DNA from: Ophiosphaerella korrae
Lineage: Eukaryota; Ascomycota; Dothideomycetes; Pleosporales; Phaeosphaeriaceae
NCBI GenBank assembly: GCA_028456385.1
Contig: JALNQF010000028.1
Location: 248,001 to 312,000 of the forward strand
Reading direction: 5' to 3'
Length of the DNA stretch: 64,000 nt
A program made the position numbers and the translations under genes. The notes below the pieces were generated by a model. That model searched no databases and was not told the DNA's origin. It worked only from the letters and a program-made list of their open reading frames with translations. Shown here in pieces: positions 31,308 to 44,149 of this stretch. Within the stretch, counting starts at the first letter, position 1; the number at the start of each line of letters is the position of its first letter.

Positions 31308-31515
31308 TGTGCCGTTGTGCTGTATGTCATGGCATGGAGGCAGAGTTGCAGTGTCGCAGCCTCGCAAGCCGTCAAGTCAAAAAAAAAAAGCTGGGAGCTT
31401 GGGCCATCCGATGCAGCTTGCGACGCCAAGAGAGAGAGAGAGAGAGCGTGTGTGGATTGTCCACGCCGTCCGACCCAATTGCACTCCACCAACGCAAGAT
31501 AAACACTCCCCAGCC
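31308..31515. promoter_or_regulatory. short divergent promoter between URB2 and MIC10
   Basis: Two divergent start codons are separated by 208 bp containing an A run (31,380-31,389) and an AG repeat of about 16 bp (31,430-31,446). Both genes probably share this region. No TATA box is evident. Confidence 0.55.
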
Positions 31516-31938
31516 ATGGCCGACGAATCTCCCAAACCAGCGGCGCCCTTGCCGCGAGCCACGCGCCCTATGAGCGAGGCCCTGCTCAACGAGAAGGTGC
31601 GCCTGCGACCACCACTCCCTACCACTCCCTCCCCTCCCTCGACTGACGTGCCCTGATACTCGCAGTGGGATCGCTGTCTCTCCTCAATGCTCATCCGCTC
31701 CAGCCTGGGCCTCGGCTTTGGGGTTGTCTTCTCTGTCCTCCTCTTCAAACGACGCGCATGGCCCGCCTTTGTTGGCCTCGGCTTCGGCGCAGGCCGGGCC
31801 TGGGAAGAGTGTGACAACGTCAGTGCCGCCCAGCCTTTACATTCGCCCATCGGCCATGCAACCCAGCTAACCTGGCCATAGTCATTCAAGCGTGCGGCAG
31901 CGCCCTCCAGGGACGGCCTCCGAGTGGTCAGGCCATGA
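31516..31938 (+). CDS. MIC10: MICOS subunit Mic10
   Basis: A small inner mitochondrial membrane protein of 96 aa that bends membrane at crista junctions. Exons are 31516-31596, 31666-31818 and 31882-31938; introns of 69 and 63 bp end in CAG and TAG. Diagnostic for the family are ALLNEKWDRCLSSMLIRSSLG (split by the first intron), GVVFSVLLFKRRAWPAFVGLGFGAGRAWEECD with two glycine-rich membrane spans (GxGxG-type motifs), and a short basic tail (SFKRAAAPSRDGLRVVRP). Size is normal for fungal Mic10. It is divergent from URB2 and convergent with the rhamnosidase gene (169 bp between stops). Confidence 0.93.
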
Positions 31939-32106
31939 GATCGACGGCAGAAACGGAAAGCAAAGAGTCCCAAAGAAAGCCTCCTATATTGTAACATCAA
32001 CTCGGCATATGGCTTTTCTGTACACTATCACAGCGTATACATTGTTTGGTTATACTCCAAAACCTCATGCACATTTCATCTTCGTCATGCCCATCCTCGT
32101 GTCCCA

Positions 32107-34336
32107 TCAGTTCGCACATACAGACGTAACCTTCCACCTCCCGCCCTGAACTCCTGCAATATTGACATGTCCTTTCTGCGCCTCTGACACTTCTAGCAAG
32201 ATATCCTCAGACTTACCCTCCTGTTCTTGCATAAGAATACTCCCACGACAGGCTAAGGAGGGCACTTGTACCTCCCCACTTGTCCCTTGGGGAGCCGTAA
32301 ACTCCATAAACAATTTTCCATCTTGAGACTCAATCTTTGCGCCAAAGAAACCCAGCCTCGTGCTGAATCCCGCATCTACGTGTTTTAAATCCCCCAGACC
32401 CGGTGCCATACGCCATGTTTTACCTCCAGCACTAAGCAGCTGGATCCCTGCCACATGCTGTGTCAAAGAGGATGTCGGTCCAGTAGCCCAGCCGTGTGCG
32501 TGACTAATACGTGCGTCGTTCTTATACGGTGCGTAGCGCAACTCTCCGCTAGTCGAGTATCCCTCAATGAACGTCGAATTCGTCATGCGAGGATCATCCA
32601 ACATGAAGCCCCATTGCAGTCTCATCAATGCAAGTGCAGCGCTGACGTTCTGGGCAAGAAAATGAGCCTGTAGTTCAAATCCAGATATAAACGGCGAGAT
32701 AGCATCGGCTGCTTCTGGCGCTGGCGCACCATAACGCGTCCACCTCTTGGCTAGATTGGTGCTGATACGTTCGATTTGGGACGAGTCCAAAGTGAGGTTT
32801 GCCAACACAGCCCACGAGTTTCCATCTTGCGGCATCAGTGTCGTAGTCTCATTATCCTTATACATGCCTACGCTCTCATCCCACAGCAGTGCATTTGCCG
32901 TTGCTTTGACTTGAGCTGCGGTCTTTCCCCATTCTGTAATAACAGAGGTATCGTTCAACGTTGTAGCAAGTTGGATGCCTTGGTTGATGACGTGGTAGAG
33001 AATTGCATTGGCCTCAATGTTATGCCCGCCCATGCCAAAGCGGAGCCAGTCTGCAGGCGAGGTGACATTCATGAGACCTGTTGAATCGATGTAAGAGAGA
33101 GAAAAGCCAAGGGCAAGTTTCCACTGGGCCCAACGGGAACTTAGGTAAGCAACATCCCCCTACTATACGCATCAGTGGTGTCCATCTCACGCTTACACAG
33201 AGTGACTGACCGTGTACAAGTAATGATCCGCAACTCCTATCAACGTGTAGAGATGATACGTGAAGCTGAGGACCAACGGAAAAGGCTGCCCAGCATAAGG
33301 AAGCTGGCCAGTACTCGCATTCTGAATGTTGAAGAGCGAATCCAGGGAGTTCTGGATTGAGATTACGTCATTTGTTGATACGACGACAGCAGGAACTGCA
33401 ATAGCCATGTCTGAAGTCCAGTTAGTGGATCAAATTTCCTTCGCGAATCATTGGAGGATAACGGCCTACCGCCTGCCCACACCAGTCGATCTCTCTTCGC
33501 TCCGTCTACTAGGGCTGATGATCCATTCGAAATAGTGTAGTTGTAGTACCAAGTCACGTTCGTCGCGTCAGAGACGGCAGACTCAATCACACGAAGATGA
33601 ATCAACGAATTTCCATGGTGAGGATCAATGGTGCAGATCTGATTGGTATAAGCACCTGCGTACCAGATGCGATTGAGAAGATCATCTGGTGATGTGAATC
33701 AGTCATCTCACGGCTTTTGCATATTCAATCTTGGGCCTATAAAGCAAGTGGTGGGATATGGAGGTTCTTACCGTCACAGTGAAAATAACCGGTATAATTT
33801 CGAAGAGCACTGTCTTCCCAGTGTGGCATTGCCGTGTAATGCACTTGGGCGGCAGTAACTTCTACGCTTCCCGTCCCATTATGGATTATCGTCATATACC
33901 TAAATGCTCCCCTCTCTTTATCTCTGGGTGCCGTATAGCGCCCTGGGCTTGTTACATGGAACCACAGTGTTTCATCTTTTCCAGCATCAGCAGTAGCATC
34001 ACTTGACGCGTTAGAAACCCAGAAAGAGCTCTCAGAAAATGTGACACCAATATACTGGTTATCGTCTGAAACAGCTGCAACATTCAGGGAGACGATGCCT
34101 GCAATGTTAATGCCAAAATCGTAAGCTACAGCCGACTCGCCCCGGAAGACGGCTATGGTGTTGACAGATGAGCTACTAAGAAGGTTTTCTGGGTCGCTTA
34201 CAGAGCCATTGAAGGTGTGTACAAAGGTAGGCTGGAGTGTGCGTGATTTGGGAGCTAATATGTATTGTTCATATGGGATTGCTAGTGAAGTAATAGCGGA
34301 TGCAAGCCAGAAAATAGTCCGGAATAGCCTCATCAT
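32107..34336 (-). CDS. GH78 alpha-L-rhamnosidase-like glycosidase
   Basis: A secreted enzyme expected to release terminal rhamnose from plant glycans or flavonoid glycosides. About 677 aa (start at 34,336 or the adjacent Met at 34,333). Exons are 33772-34336, 33470-33685, 33211-33410 and 32107-33159; introns of 86, 59 and 51 bp restore family motifs exactly at each junction. An N-terminal signal peptide (about residues 1-20) is followed by a beta-sandwich region. The (alpha/alpha)6 domain begins at DDLLNRIWYAGAYTNQ, with AKRDRLVWAGDMAIAVPAVV, YLYTGDVAYLSSRW and DWLRFGMGGHNIEANAILYH. Several N-glycosylation sequons are present. The acidic catalytic residues were not assigned. Confidence 0.88.
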
Positions 34337-34767
34337 AGTTTTGGCATGAAATTTGTAGCTATCTCATCAACCACACTACTTGTACAATATGTATACATTG
34401 GTCTAACCAACCTAGACACCAAGCTGGAAGAGTTTGCCGTCATTACATGCCGTCATTGTTCAATTAAATCGGGCAAATGCATACCGAGATTGACGATGTA
34501 TGGTATGCTAAATGTGGAGGAACGTGGGGATAGCTAGCGTTACTTTCAGACTCCTAGACTATGATTCGTTCCCCTCAAAGATCGCTGCAAGCGTCCCTTG
34601 TTACCCCTCACCACGAACAGCGGAATATACCTCGGGCTCGGTGAAACACAAAAGATCAGTGTTGCGAGGTAATAAGCTCATCTTGTAGGGAAAAGATACC
34701 AATACGGGTAGCTAGACATGGTGCATTACCTGATATACAGCAACACAATTATTATTATACAGTCAAG
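34337..34767. other. intergenic spacer, nothing recognised
   Basis: 431 bp between the GH78 start codon and the VPS16 stop. It contains the GH78 promoter. No conserved motif or coding frame is seen. Confidence 0.5.
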
Positions 34768-37344
34768 CTACTTCCTCCCATGGGGTAGCATCCCTAGTAG
34801 CCTCTCAATCTCCACAGCTGCACTGCCTCCAGCCTTACTTCTAAGGTCCTCCAAAAGCGCCTGATCTTTGGCCTTGAATGCTTCCTCACCAGCCTTCACG
34901 AGCAGCCCGCATTTGATCCACATGTCCACCCTCTCAGCAACCGCTAGATGAGAACATTTATTGATGAACACACTTGCAACTCTCGTATTACCTGCGGCAA
35001 GAACTTCGTTGAAGAAAGGCTCCCATCCAATTGGACTCTTTTTCTGTTTTGCGATTTCTTCAAGCTCGATCCAATGCCGTGCTTCAACAAGGGCACGAAG
35101 ACGAATATATGTGTATGTCTTGTCTGAGATCTTGAACTCGTTCTGGACTTTCAGTGCACGCTTGTAGTGTCCTTGACGAATCAATTGGAATATTGTGTCA
35201 TTGGCGCTCAAACCTGTGAAGGAAGTTGGCAGTGTTCCTGCAATTCCGGGTGTGCTATCGCGTGGACTAAGTTCTTTTTCAAATGTTTCCTGGAGACGGA
35301 GCAGTTTTGCCGCGTCTTCAATAGCCTGTCGTTGGAAAACTACCGCTGTCTCGCGTGAATCTTGGAGATATTTTGACGCTAGTTTTAGCTTGTCAAGGGA
35401 GGTATGAAGGCTGGTCTGTGACAGGGCCTCTGAAAACAAAAGCTGTGAGCCGTCTAGCCTTCTATCGTCCTGATAATATAGGTCTTTTAGAAGTTCTCTG
35501 TCCTGATCCCACGCTGAAGACTCGACCAAGGCAGTAGCAACAGGCCTGTTGTTGATAACGCGAAAGAATGACGCAAGAGGAAGCTTTTTACGCAAATGTA
35601 GCAAGACGTGATATACAAGGTCGGTGTCTCCAGATTCAATGGCCTTGTCTAAGGCGATGGTATCTTCTTTCATGTTGAGGAGGAGAGGGACTTGCTTACC
35701 CGCTCTTGGTTCGTAGTCGAGTAATGCCGTTGCGAGCCGTATGCGACCTTCATCATAGGCTGCACGGGCTATCTCCTCGAACGAGACACCAGGTTTGCCG
35801 TGTAACTTCTTAACAATAAGGCCACAAATCTCCTCCTCTGGATCAGTAGATACACGAACTTTTTGTTGCGCCCAGTGCCCGTGGATACGATTGGCTGGGA
35901 GATGTAGATAGTCCGCAATGCGTAAAGCGAGGAGGTATTCATGGCGGTTGGTCAAGCGTTCAATGAGCTTCTCGGGAGTCATACGGCGGTATTGGTCGAA
36001 GCTAAGGGGTAGACCGACTTCATAGAAGCGCACAGCGTTCAGGACACGCAATGTGTCGCATGTGTCGACAAAGTCATCAGAAGAATAGAGATCAAGGACA
36101 GACTTTCCGTATGAGGCAGCTTTGAGCAGTGCCTTTTGCCAGTGAATCTGATACTCATGTGCAGCCGCCTTGATGCAAGTATCGACGGCCTCGGCAAGGG
36201 ACGGTCGAATCAGCTGAATCAGGTCATCTGCTTTGGGACTCTTTTGCTCCAACAATGACGACGCTTCAAGAAGATTTGCAGCTGGAGACTCGGAGCCAAG
36301 ACGGAACACATCGACAGCCTCGTCTGGCACCTTTTGCACAAACTCGCACACATCGTTTGTCAAAAGACGTATACCATCAACATCGGGGAGTAGGTGCACC
36401 CACGAATCGTAGTAGAACTTTGCAGCGGCGCTTTTAGGCCCTATTAGGTGGATTTCGTCCTCCCAGGCCAGAGCAACAGCATTAGAGCCGCACCATTGCA
36501 TATCCTTGGGCACTGTCTTAACCCTAGTGTCGTACTCGCTGAGCTTTTCGCTCCAGTCCCCGCTGACGACCCATACCTTGCCATCGTCTGTGTAGAAGGC
36601 CAGAAACTCGGCACGGGGGCTGAGGCTAATGTGGCGAAAGGGACCGGCATCGAAGTTGCGGTCCTCTGCCTCGGTAGCATCGACAACATAGAGCGTCTTG
36701 CCAATAGCAAGGATGACTTCGACGGAGCGGGAGAGCGAGTAGGCGGGAGGAACAATGCCCCACGAGACGATGGGCTCGCTTGGCGGGATGGCGAGCAGCT
36801 TGGGGCGCGGTTCGGCATACGAGGCGACCGAGATGAGGTGGTTGTTGCCAAGCAGGGCAACGAAGCCCGTGGTGTAAAACTGGCATGATACAACGCCGTG
36901 AGTGTCGGCATCGTGGCCTAGGGTAAAAGGAACAAAGTCGCCCTGAAGGTCGTAGTAACAGCGCACCGTGCCGTCCTCGGTCACAACGAGCAGCTTCTCA
37001 TCCTCAGACCAGCCCAGACCTCGGATGGCGCCCTGGTCCCAGGTGATGCTGCGGATGAGTTTGCCTGCGCAGCTGTAGACGTCGATGCTGGTCTTGGACG
37101 CGGCGGGCCCGCGGTATGTGTGTACTTTGTCCTCATCGCGGTAGATGGCTGTTGTCGCATGTCAGCTGCTGCACGGCTGTCGGCCAGAGAAGACAGCATA
37201 CCCACCTACTGCACCGCTGTAGGGCGCGCCTACCACATTGTGCTTGTCAAGCTCCAGGTCCTGGTCGAAGATGGCCGTGTACAGCTGCACTTTGCGGTAG
37301 AATTTGTCGCCCACCTTCTCCCAATTGGCAGTTGGCTTCGACAT
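34768..37344 (-). CDS. VPS16: vacuolar sorting protein Vps16 (HOPS/CORVET core)
   Basis: A shared core subunit of the HOPS and CORVET tethering complexes, acting in endosome and vacuole fusion together with Vps33. Length is 839 aa. Exons are 37206-37344 and 34768-37148, with a 57-bp intron (GTGGGT...CAG, branch GCTGAC) giving SGAV-AIYRDEDKVHTYRG. The N-terminal half reads as a beta-propeller (for example GLGWSEDEKLLVVTEDGTVRC), matching Vps16_N. The C-terminal half is alpha-solenoid, with HEYQIHWQKALLKAASYGK, LNAVRFYEVGLPLSFDQY, YLLALRIADYL and AAYDEGRIRLATALLDYE typical of Vps16_C. Length is close to other fungal Vps16. It ends in a basic HGRK tail. Confidence 0.93.
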
Positions 37345-37640
37345 GGCTATCGAGCTATCATTGCGTGGTGGTGGCAGAACGTGCGTGCGCATCTACTTTC
37401 ATAAAGTACATAGCACATCACTCGTCACGCCTAGGTTCAAGCATCATCACAGTCTGTGCGCACCCTTCCTTTTCCACATTAGGCGGACTCTTGACTATTC
37501 ATATTCCTCTCATCATTGTACCTACGACGTTTACACATGACTGCCAATAATAATTTACCCATACTCCGCTGGACTTAGACCCAATTCAAAACGCCGCCGC
37601 TCATGCATTCCTAGACACGGTCCATTCTCTTTCCTTGCCC

Positions 37641-39606
37641 TCATGTACTGACCAGCTCCGCCAGCGCTTCTCTCAGTCCAAACCTCTCCACATCGCTACC
37701 AACCTTCTTCCGAAACATGCCAAGGTCTTTCAAAAAGTCCTGTGCTTCATTTTGCAGCTCCTGTGCCAATTCATCGTGATCTCCCTCGTCATAGCCTGAA
37801 TCAGAGTCATCATCACTGATCTCACCATCTGTAGCTGTGGGAAGTGGGTTCTCCAGACCATCACCTTCGCCAAACCATTCTTCTTGCTCAAAATCCGGTG
37901 AAGCAAGCGACCGGGGTGGAGGAAGCACAATGGGATTCTTCAGCTCCCCCAGTGCGAGTGCCAGGTGACGGCGTAGAGAGTCGATTTCGGCGTGTAGTGC
38001 TGTGTTGGCAGGCCGAAGCTCCTCCACTTCCGAGGTCAAGGCCCTAATCTTCGCCGCTGACATCTGTCGGTTCTCCTCCATCAGTCTTTGCATCAAAGCG
38101 ACCTGTCTCTGGTACTCCTCAAGCTCTGTTGCCTCTTCTCTCTTACGTTGGCTGGCAGCGTTCACGCTGACTTGTAGACTGCGTATCTGTTCCGCCATCT
38201 CTGTGATTTGTGCGTCTCGCTGTGCCGCTGATATGCTATCCTGATTGACCAAGGCACGAGTGCGGATGCGTTTCGCTTGGTCAGCATAACGCAGTGTCGA
38301 CAAAGTCTCCTCGTAGTCGGCTGGCGCGATACATGCTACCATGGCCGTCTTGCTATTGCCACCCAGCGAATCTTTCAAGAGCCAAGTCAACACTGAGTCG
38401 CGGTAAGGGACTACTTCACGCGGCCGTCGTCCTTTGGCTCCCTGTCGACGTGGATCTGCAAGCGCAGCGATCACGCGGCCCAGTGTGGTGAGTGATTTAT
38501 TGATCTGTCCTCCCTCTTTTAGACGTTGACCTGTCGCCTCTGTCGATTTCGCACGCTCAGAGCCTGCTAGATCCACGAGGCGCATTCGGGAGGTACGTTC
38601 GATTGTTTCATCAGAAAGCAATGAATGTGTAATCTGCTTGAGACGAATGGTAAAAACTGCGTGAGATCGTGATGAGGAGTCGTTCATCTTGGTAGAGGCA
38701 ATTGTTCGACTCTGTGCGTCTGTCAGTAGCCATAATCCCAGAAACAAGGAAGACCCATACCAAATCGCCCACTTTTAGAAGACGCTCAATGTCAATGTAT
38801 GACTTGATCTCCGTCTCAGTTAGACCTTGGACGTAGACACCATCTTTCTGACTCTCGCGGATTTTGAGATAAACTGGTGGGTTCGTGCGCGGGGTGAGGA
38901 GGTCTCGCACATGTTCGTTGTATACCTCAAAGTAAGACACTTGGACGTGGTAGCTCGTATCTGGCCGGGGATCATGTGCAATTCTGTCAAACAACTCTTC
39001 GCAAGTGCGTGGTATCAGGCCGGGGTGCTCTGGGGTGCCCATCATGGTATATGATTTACCAGAGCCTGTCTGGCCATATGCGAAGATACAGGTATGGTAC
39101 CCTTCGAAGTTGTGGTCGAGGAACTCCTCACCAAAGGAACGATAGACATCTTCCTGGTGTGCGTAATGTGGGTCGGATTCGTCATGGGACCAGTACGATC
39201 GATCAAAAGTGAATTCCTTGTCGTCATACACACGGCGCGTATTTGAAGCTGCATCATCGTCGGACGGCGCAAGGAGTGTTGTCTTCTGTGTCGCTGGGTC
39301 CATGCGGATGAGGCATCGCGTGCCTTTCTCCTTTTCTACTCTGGTCAACACGCCATCGATTACGATTGATCCCTCTCACCTACCTCGTGGCACAAAAGCT
39401 CGGCAGCGCACAACGACCTTGACATTCCCTGGGTCGTCTGCCATGGGCAGCGGTGCCATGGGCGTGTATAATTCCGATGCACGCATCGATGGCGCGGAAG
39501 CGGTGGAGTACATATTGGAGGATTTCGTATCTCCAAAGGGTGGGTGAAAAACTGGTGAAGGTTTTGGATGACTTGCTTCGGCTTTAGACTTGTGTAATAG
39601 CTGCAT
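37641..39606 (-). CDS. kinesin-3-like motor protein, short form
   Basis: A microtubule motor of about 625 aa (start at 39,606; a Met about 31 codons in is also possible). Exons are 39380-39606, 38761-39340 and 37641-38711. The second intron is 49 bp; the first would be only 39 bp. Motor motifs: [12 protein letters not shown]-loop [24 protein letters not shown] (switch I), LVDLAGSE (switch II), [13 protein letters not shown] and [21 protein letters not shown] neck/coiled coil follows (about residues 415-520), then an acidic segment ([20 protein letters not shown]). Sequence around the neck (RALVNQDS) and switch I resembles kinesin-3, but there is no FHA, PH or long tail, as in the small fungal kinesin-3 relatives. 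Confidence 0.88.
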
Positions 39607-40001
39607 GGGTAATATTGCTATGGACGATGCATGGCTGCGCCTTTCCTATTTGAGACAAATGTAAACAATGCGGTTGCCGTGGAATACCCAGGTAGGCGAC
39701 GTCATTGGCTTGGCGTCAACTCGCTCAGCAACAAACCCCCGTCTACCTGACAACGAAACAACAGCGACGTAGCTGCCTGCGAAAGGCAGAGCATGGAGCC
39801 TGGGGCTCCTTTTTTTGGCTATTTAGGATAGAAAGACGTTGCTTGATTTCAAATAGGCGCAGCCTCTCCGGCAATCTTGCGCAGTGAGGTGGTGGTGGTG
39901 CGCATCGTGCACAAGAGCCCAATAAAATCTTTGCAAGCTCCTCTGTCTATCGTGTGTCTCTGCCACTCCACCTTTATTCCACACCACCATCGCCACTCAG
40001 T
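39607..40001. promoter_or_regulatory. divergent promoter between kinesin and TRM3
   Basis: 395 bp between two divergent start codons. It includes a T run (39,811-39,817) and no coding frame of note. Confidence 0.5.
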
Positions 40002-43000
40002 ATGGACACTGATAACATCCTTGACCTTCTTGATGATGAGGCCAGGTCCAAAGCTTTCAAGCACTGTTTCACCAAGCTCGAGACTGCCCATCGCCTTGAT
40101 CTCGATGCCTTGAGATTGTGCATAAAATTACGGCCGCTACTGCCTCCAGCCTCAGATCAACGAGAAGAATCTTGGCAAGTTGTCAAAGGATCTGCATTCT
40201 CTGGGAAACTTTGTCAACTTGTCTTGCTACGCATACCCCACGAACAGCTATCCTCTGATCATGTATATACACTAGCAGAAATATTGTGCATGGACGGACC
40301 ATTCGCAGACATGCTTTTCAGGGAGAATATTCACCCCCATCTCATCGCACTCCTACCGGAGCTATCGAAACTCAATCACACAGACACAGAAGATAGTAAC
40401 GAAGCAGATGGTTCCCCGCGAAACTCTGTCCGCATAGCAACAGCCTATCTGACGCTCCTCAAATGCTCATACTGGCTTCCGAGCAGCTACAATCACGTTA
40501 TCGATCCTAGCTTGCTAAGACTTCTGTCAAAATTTATGAGTCTGTCACTATTAGACGATGTTGCACACGACACCATATCTGCTTTACTGTCCCTTTATAG
40601 ACGTAGAGGACCGATTATGGTAGCACCTCCAAGGCATGATGTACCCTCTTGGCTCAAATATGATGAAGTACTTGGCCAGCAGGTCTTGGCCGAATCCCTT
40701 GTAGATATCTCTCCCTGGAACCAGCTTAGTATCATTGAGCCTAAGCATTTCGCAACAAGTGAGTTTTTTTACTTATAACCGAGTACATAGCTGTCAAAGA
40801 TACACACTCACTAACGCCTTCGAAGGGAAAACTTCAAGTAAGATGTTTCGAACCTGGTTCCAGTGGATTTCCCAGGTTGTTGTCGACGGATTGCAGGTAG
40901 AATGCCTACAACAAAACTCTTACTGGGAGAGACTTCAGATTGGCCTGTTACATGGGCATGCAGACCACCGAAAGTACTGTTTTGGTATCATAAGTCAGTC
41001 CCTACTTGCCGCTCATGCGGATATCTCAACCCCAATTATGCAATTTTGCATTTCAAGACGTGCTGAATACATTAGAGCGTACGAGCAGTACTCAGCTGTT
41101 TTCGAAACTATTGTCCTTGACCGCTACCCAAACCAAGTCCAGGCGTGCTTACCAGAATTGACGAAAGTATTCGAATCTGCAATCACACCTGCTATGGCAA
41201 CTACCTTGGTATCGGCAGCTCTTCAATCTACTGTGCAAGAAGGCGTTCGCAAAATTGTAGGCAATTGGTATATGGAGTATGTGGTCAAGGTGAGTTGGCC
41301 TTTTCCGTACCTCGCTCATCCTCGATTTACTACAATTCCCAAACTCTACAAAGCCTGTATTAAATAGCTTTGAGAGTGTTATAGTTATAATTGTTTCATA
41401 TCTCGTAACACCCCCGCGATTGGGCACTAATCATTGGCATACATAGGCTCAAAGAACCGTTATTATCGAGGCAAAATTTCTGGTACAAGGATTCCTGCCA
41501 TGGGCCACTACGGGTGAGCTGTTCACATCCACACTTGTCTCAACCCGACATAATACATTCTCGGTGCATGGCGCTTCATTAGCGGCTTTAGTAGCCAGAT
41601 CTATTGTAGCCGCGCCAACCACACTGTCCATAAGAGGCGCTGGAGCACCGGATGGCCTCGAGAATGCAAATCGAGGAGCGATAATAACGGGGACCTTAGA
41701 CTTCATTCTTGATGCCAAAGGGAGACTTTTTCAATTCTCGATACTATACCTGTTAGAGGGTCTTGTTGAAGGCTTGCGCGCATGCCGCAATGAGCTCCGT
41801 TTGGAAGATCTTCTAACTCAAGCTGCGATCGATAAAATCTCCCAAATCTCACGTCTCCCGGGGCTTCCTGAAGTTGCAGGCGATCTTTACAGCGAATTTT
41901 GCAATCAATTATGTGACCTCATTAACCCTGGATGGAGGTCTATCAATTTACCGCTTTACCAGCAGTTGCTGCATCAAGCCCAAAGGTTAATGGGCCCAAT
42001 AGCCTTGATCGATATGACGGGGAAGATTGAGTCAAGTGTACACGATCAACTGACCTTAAAAACTCTTCAAAGGCGGTTGCAGGTCTCAAATTATCAATGC
42101 ATACAAGGAGATGAGTATGCACTCATGTGTAAAGATCTTGTCAATATAATGGATCATGTGGATCCTGTTGCCATCATATATAAAGACCTATATTTTGTTC
42201 TGGAAGCCCTTTGGGAGGAGGCTGACAGACGACAATTTTGTAGATCAGTCGCTACACATCTACCTCCTGTGCTCTTTCATCCAGGTTGTACACGGGTTTG
42301 CCTCTTGCAAAGATCAAGCCAAGCGGATGACGCACCAGAAGGCAGCATACAAGCTCTTCTCTCACGTGCTATGATACGCCTGCAACGACTCTCCGAGGGC
42401 AGAACATATATTCTCTCCACACTCGCAACCTCGTTACGTAAAGCAATCATCTCCTGCCCGGAACTAGTGAGCGCTCTACCAGTTGAAGAGTATATCCTAC
42501 GGTTTCTTAATAACCCACCAACGACAAAGTCAGAGTTTCTATTCGAAGTAGCTGCCGCTGAAAAGCTACAGCAATATCAACCTCATCGAACATACAAATC
42601 ATACTATGGTGTGCGAGAATGGCAAGCCTATGCCGCAATCATAGACTTATTACATCGCTTTCCGGCTGAACAATTACACATCGCTAAACGGGTTTTGGAC
42701 TGCTTACTAGAACCTTGGAAGGCACAGAGAGCCGGCATCCCTGTGATAAGTAAATGGAAGAATGTACTTCAGCTACAGACAATGCTCCTATTAGCTGATT
42801 TTTGCATACCAGAGTCAGAGGTAGCAACGTATCTAGACTGCTTCCAACACGCATTAGTCCTCGAAGCATGGCCACGTTACCGGTTCTTGCTCGAGTGGAT
42901 CATTGCGCGCCTCTACTATCGATTTCCAGGAAAAGCCTCGCGCATTCTTCACGATCTTTCCCAACTGGATGACAACAGTTCTACACATATTGCCAGCCTT

Positions 43001-44149
43001 ATGAAACTAGCGGTGCTTGTGGCGCCATGCGAGAACGAGCCGTTTTCGGCAGCCTTCATGACACATCTGGTCCCCCTTTCTGCTAGCCCGAAAGTTCACA
43101 TCCGACATGAATCAAACTATGCCATCCCTATCATGTTCGACCTAGCATTATCCAAGGGCTGGAAAAGCATTTTAGGTAACCCAGCCTACGTGGGTTTGAA
43201 TGCCTTTATTCGTGGACTCGACAAATTCAAGTCCCCACCATGGACCATCCGCACCCTTAAGCTGGACGCTGTCGCAGACTTCACGCTTCTCGAAATATTC
43301 CAAGGCAATTATCTTACTATCGAATCCCCCGAGAAACAACGAGTTTTGTATGAAGATTTCATGGATTTGCTTGAGACGGATCGTGCGTCTGGGCTTGATA
43401 CTCCGCCCGCACGCATTCAACTTGGCCAGCTGGGGAACGGTGTGGCCATCACCGGGAAAGGGGGAGCGGGCAATGTACAGCATATGATCGACCCGGGATC
43501 GCGGGGATCGTCGGCTTTCTTCCAAACTAAATCTGGCTTCGATATAGACTCTCTGCATCCACGATCTGGCCCACAAAGTGTACAGAATCAACGTCCAGCT
43601 TCGGTTATTCTCGTTGCATCCCTTATCGAGAACCCAACCAACCTTGGTGGGCTTTCGCGCATCTCGGAATCATTTGGTATAGAGGCCCTCATAGTTGATG
43701 ACTTCAAAAAAGTTGCGCACAAAGATTTCAAAGCCACAAGCGTAACTTCAGAGAAGCATTTTCCAATACGTGAGGTAAAGTCTAGCAAGATACCCGAGTT
43801 TTTGTTTGCTATGAAACAGGATGGGTACGAGGTCTTGGGTATTGAGCAAACGGATCAGAGTGGCGTTCTTGGTACAGAAGACATCAAAACTGGCAATGCT
43901 AAAAGCATAGGAACTTTGCCCAAAAAGTGTGTATTCGTACTTGGTAGTGAAAAGGGAGGTATTACTACGGAGGTTCTGGCGATTATCGATCGTTGTGTTG
44001 AGATTAGAACCGTTGGAGTGACTCGGAGCCTGAGTAAGTTTAACACACAATTTTAGTTTCAAGCAAGGCTAAATATGTGACTAGATGTTCAGACGGCTGG
44101 GGCTATCGTGTTATACGAGTGGTGGCGTGAGTGGTATGGGAAGAGTTAA
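40002..44149 (+). CDS. TRM3: tRNA (guanosine-18-2'-O)-methyltransferase Trm3/TARBP1
   Basis: Methylates the 2'-OH of G18 in the tRNA D-loop. About 1,290 aa. Exons are 40002-40758, 40826-41289, 41447-44033 and 44085-44149; introns of 67, 157 and 51 bp are in consistent phases. A long helical-repeat N-terminus precedes a C-terminal SpoU/SPOUT domain with the knot motifs: ENPTNLGGLSRISESFGIEAL (motif 1), FVLGSEKGGI (motif 2) and VTRSLNVQTAGAIVLYEWW (motif 3, assembled across the last intron). This architecture is diagnostic for Trm3/TARBP1. In the first intron the acceptor is chosen after branch TCACTAACGCC, which keeps the frame. Confidence 0.92.

Noticed and set aside
30795..32000. Frames of 200-270 codons overlapping the 5' end of URB2 and MIC10
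   Set aside because: They overlap well-supported URB2 and MIC10 exons in other frames and consist of Arg/Ser/Thr-rich shadow sequence.
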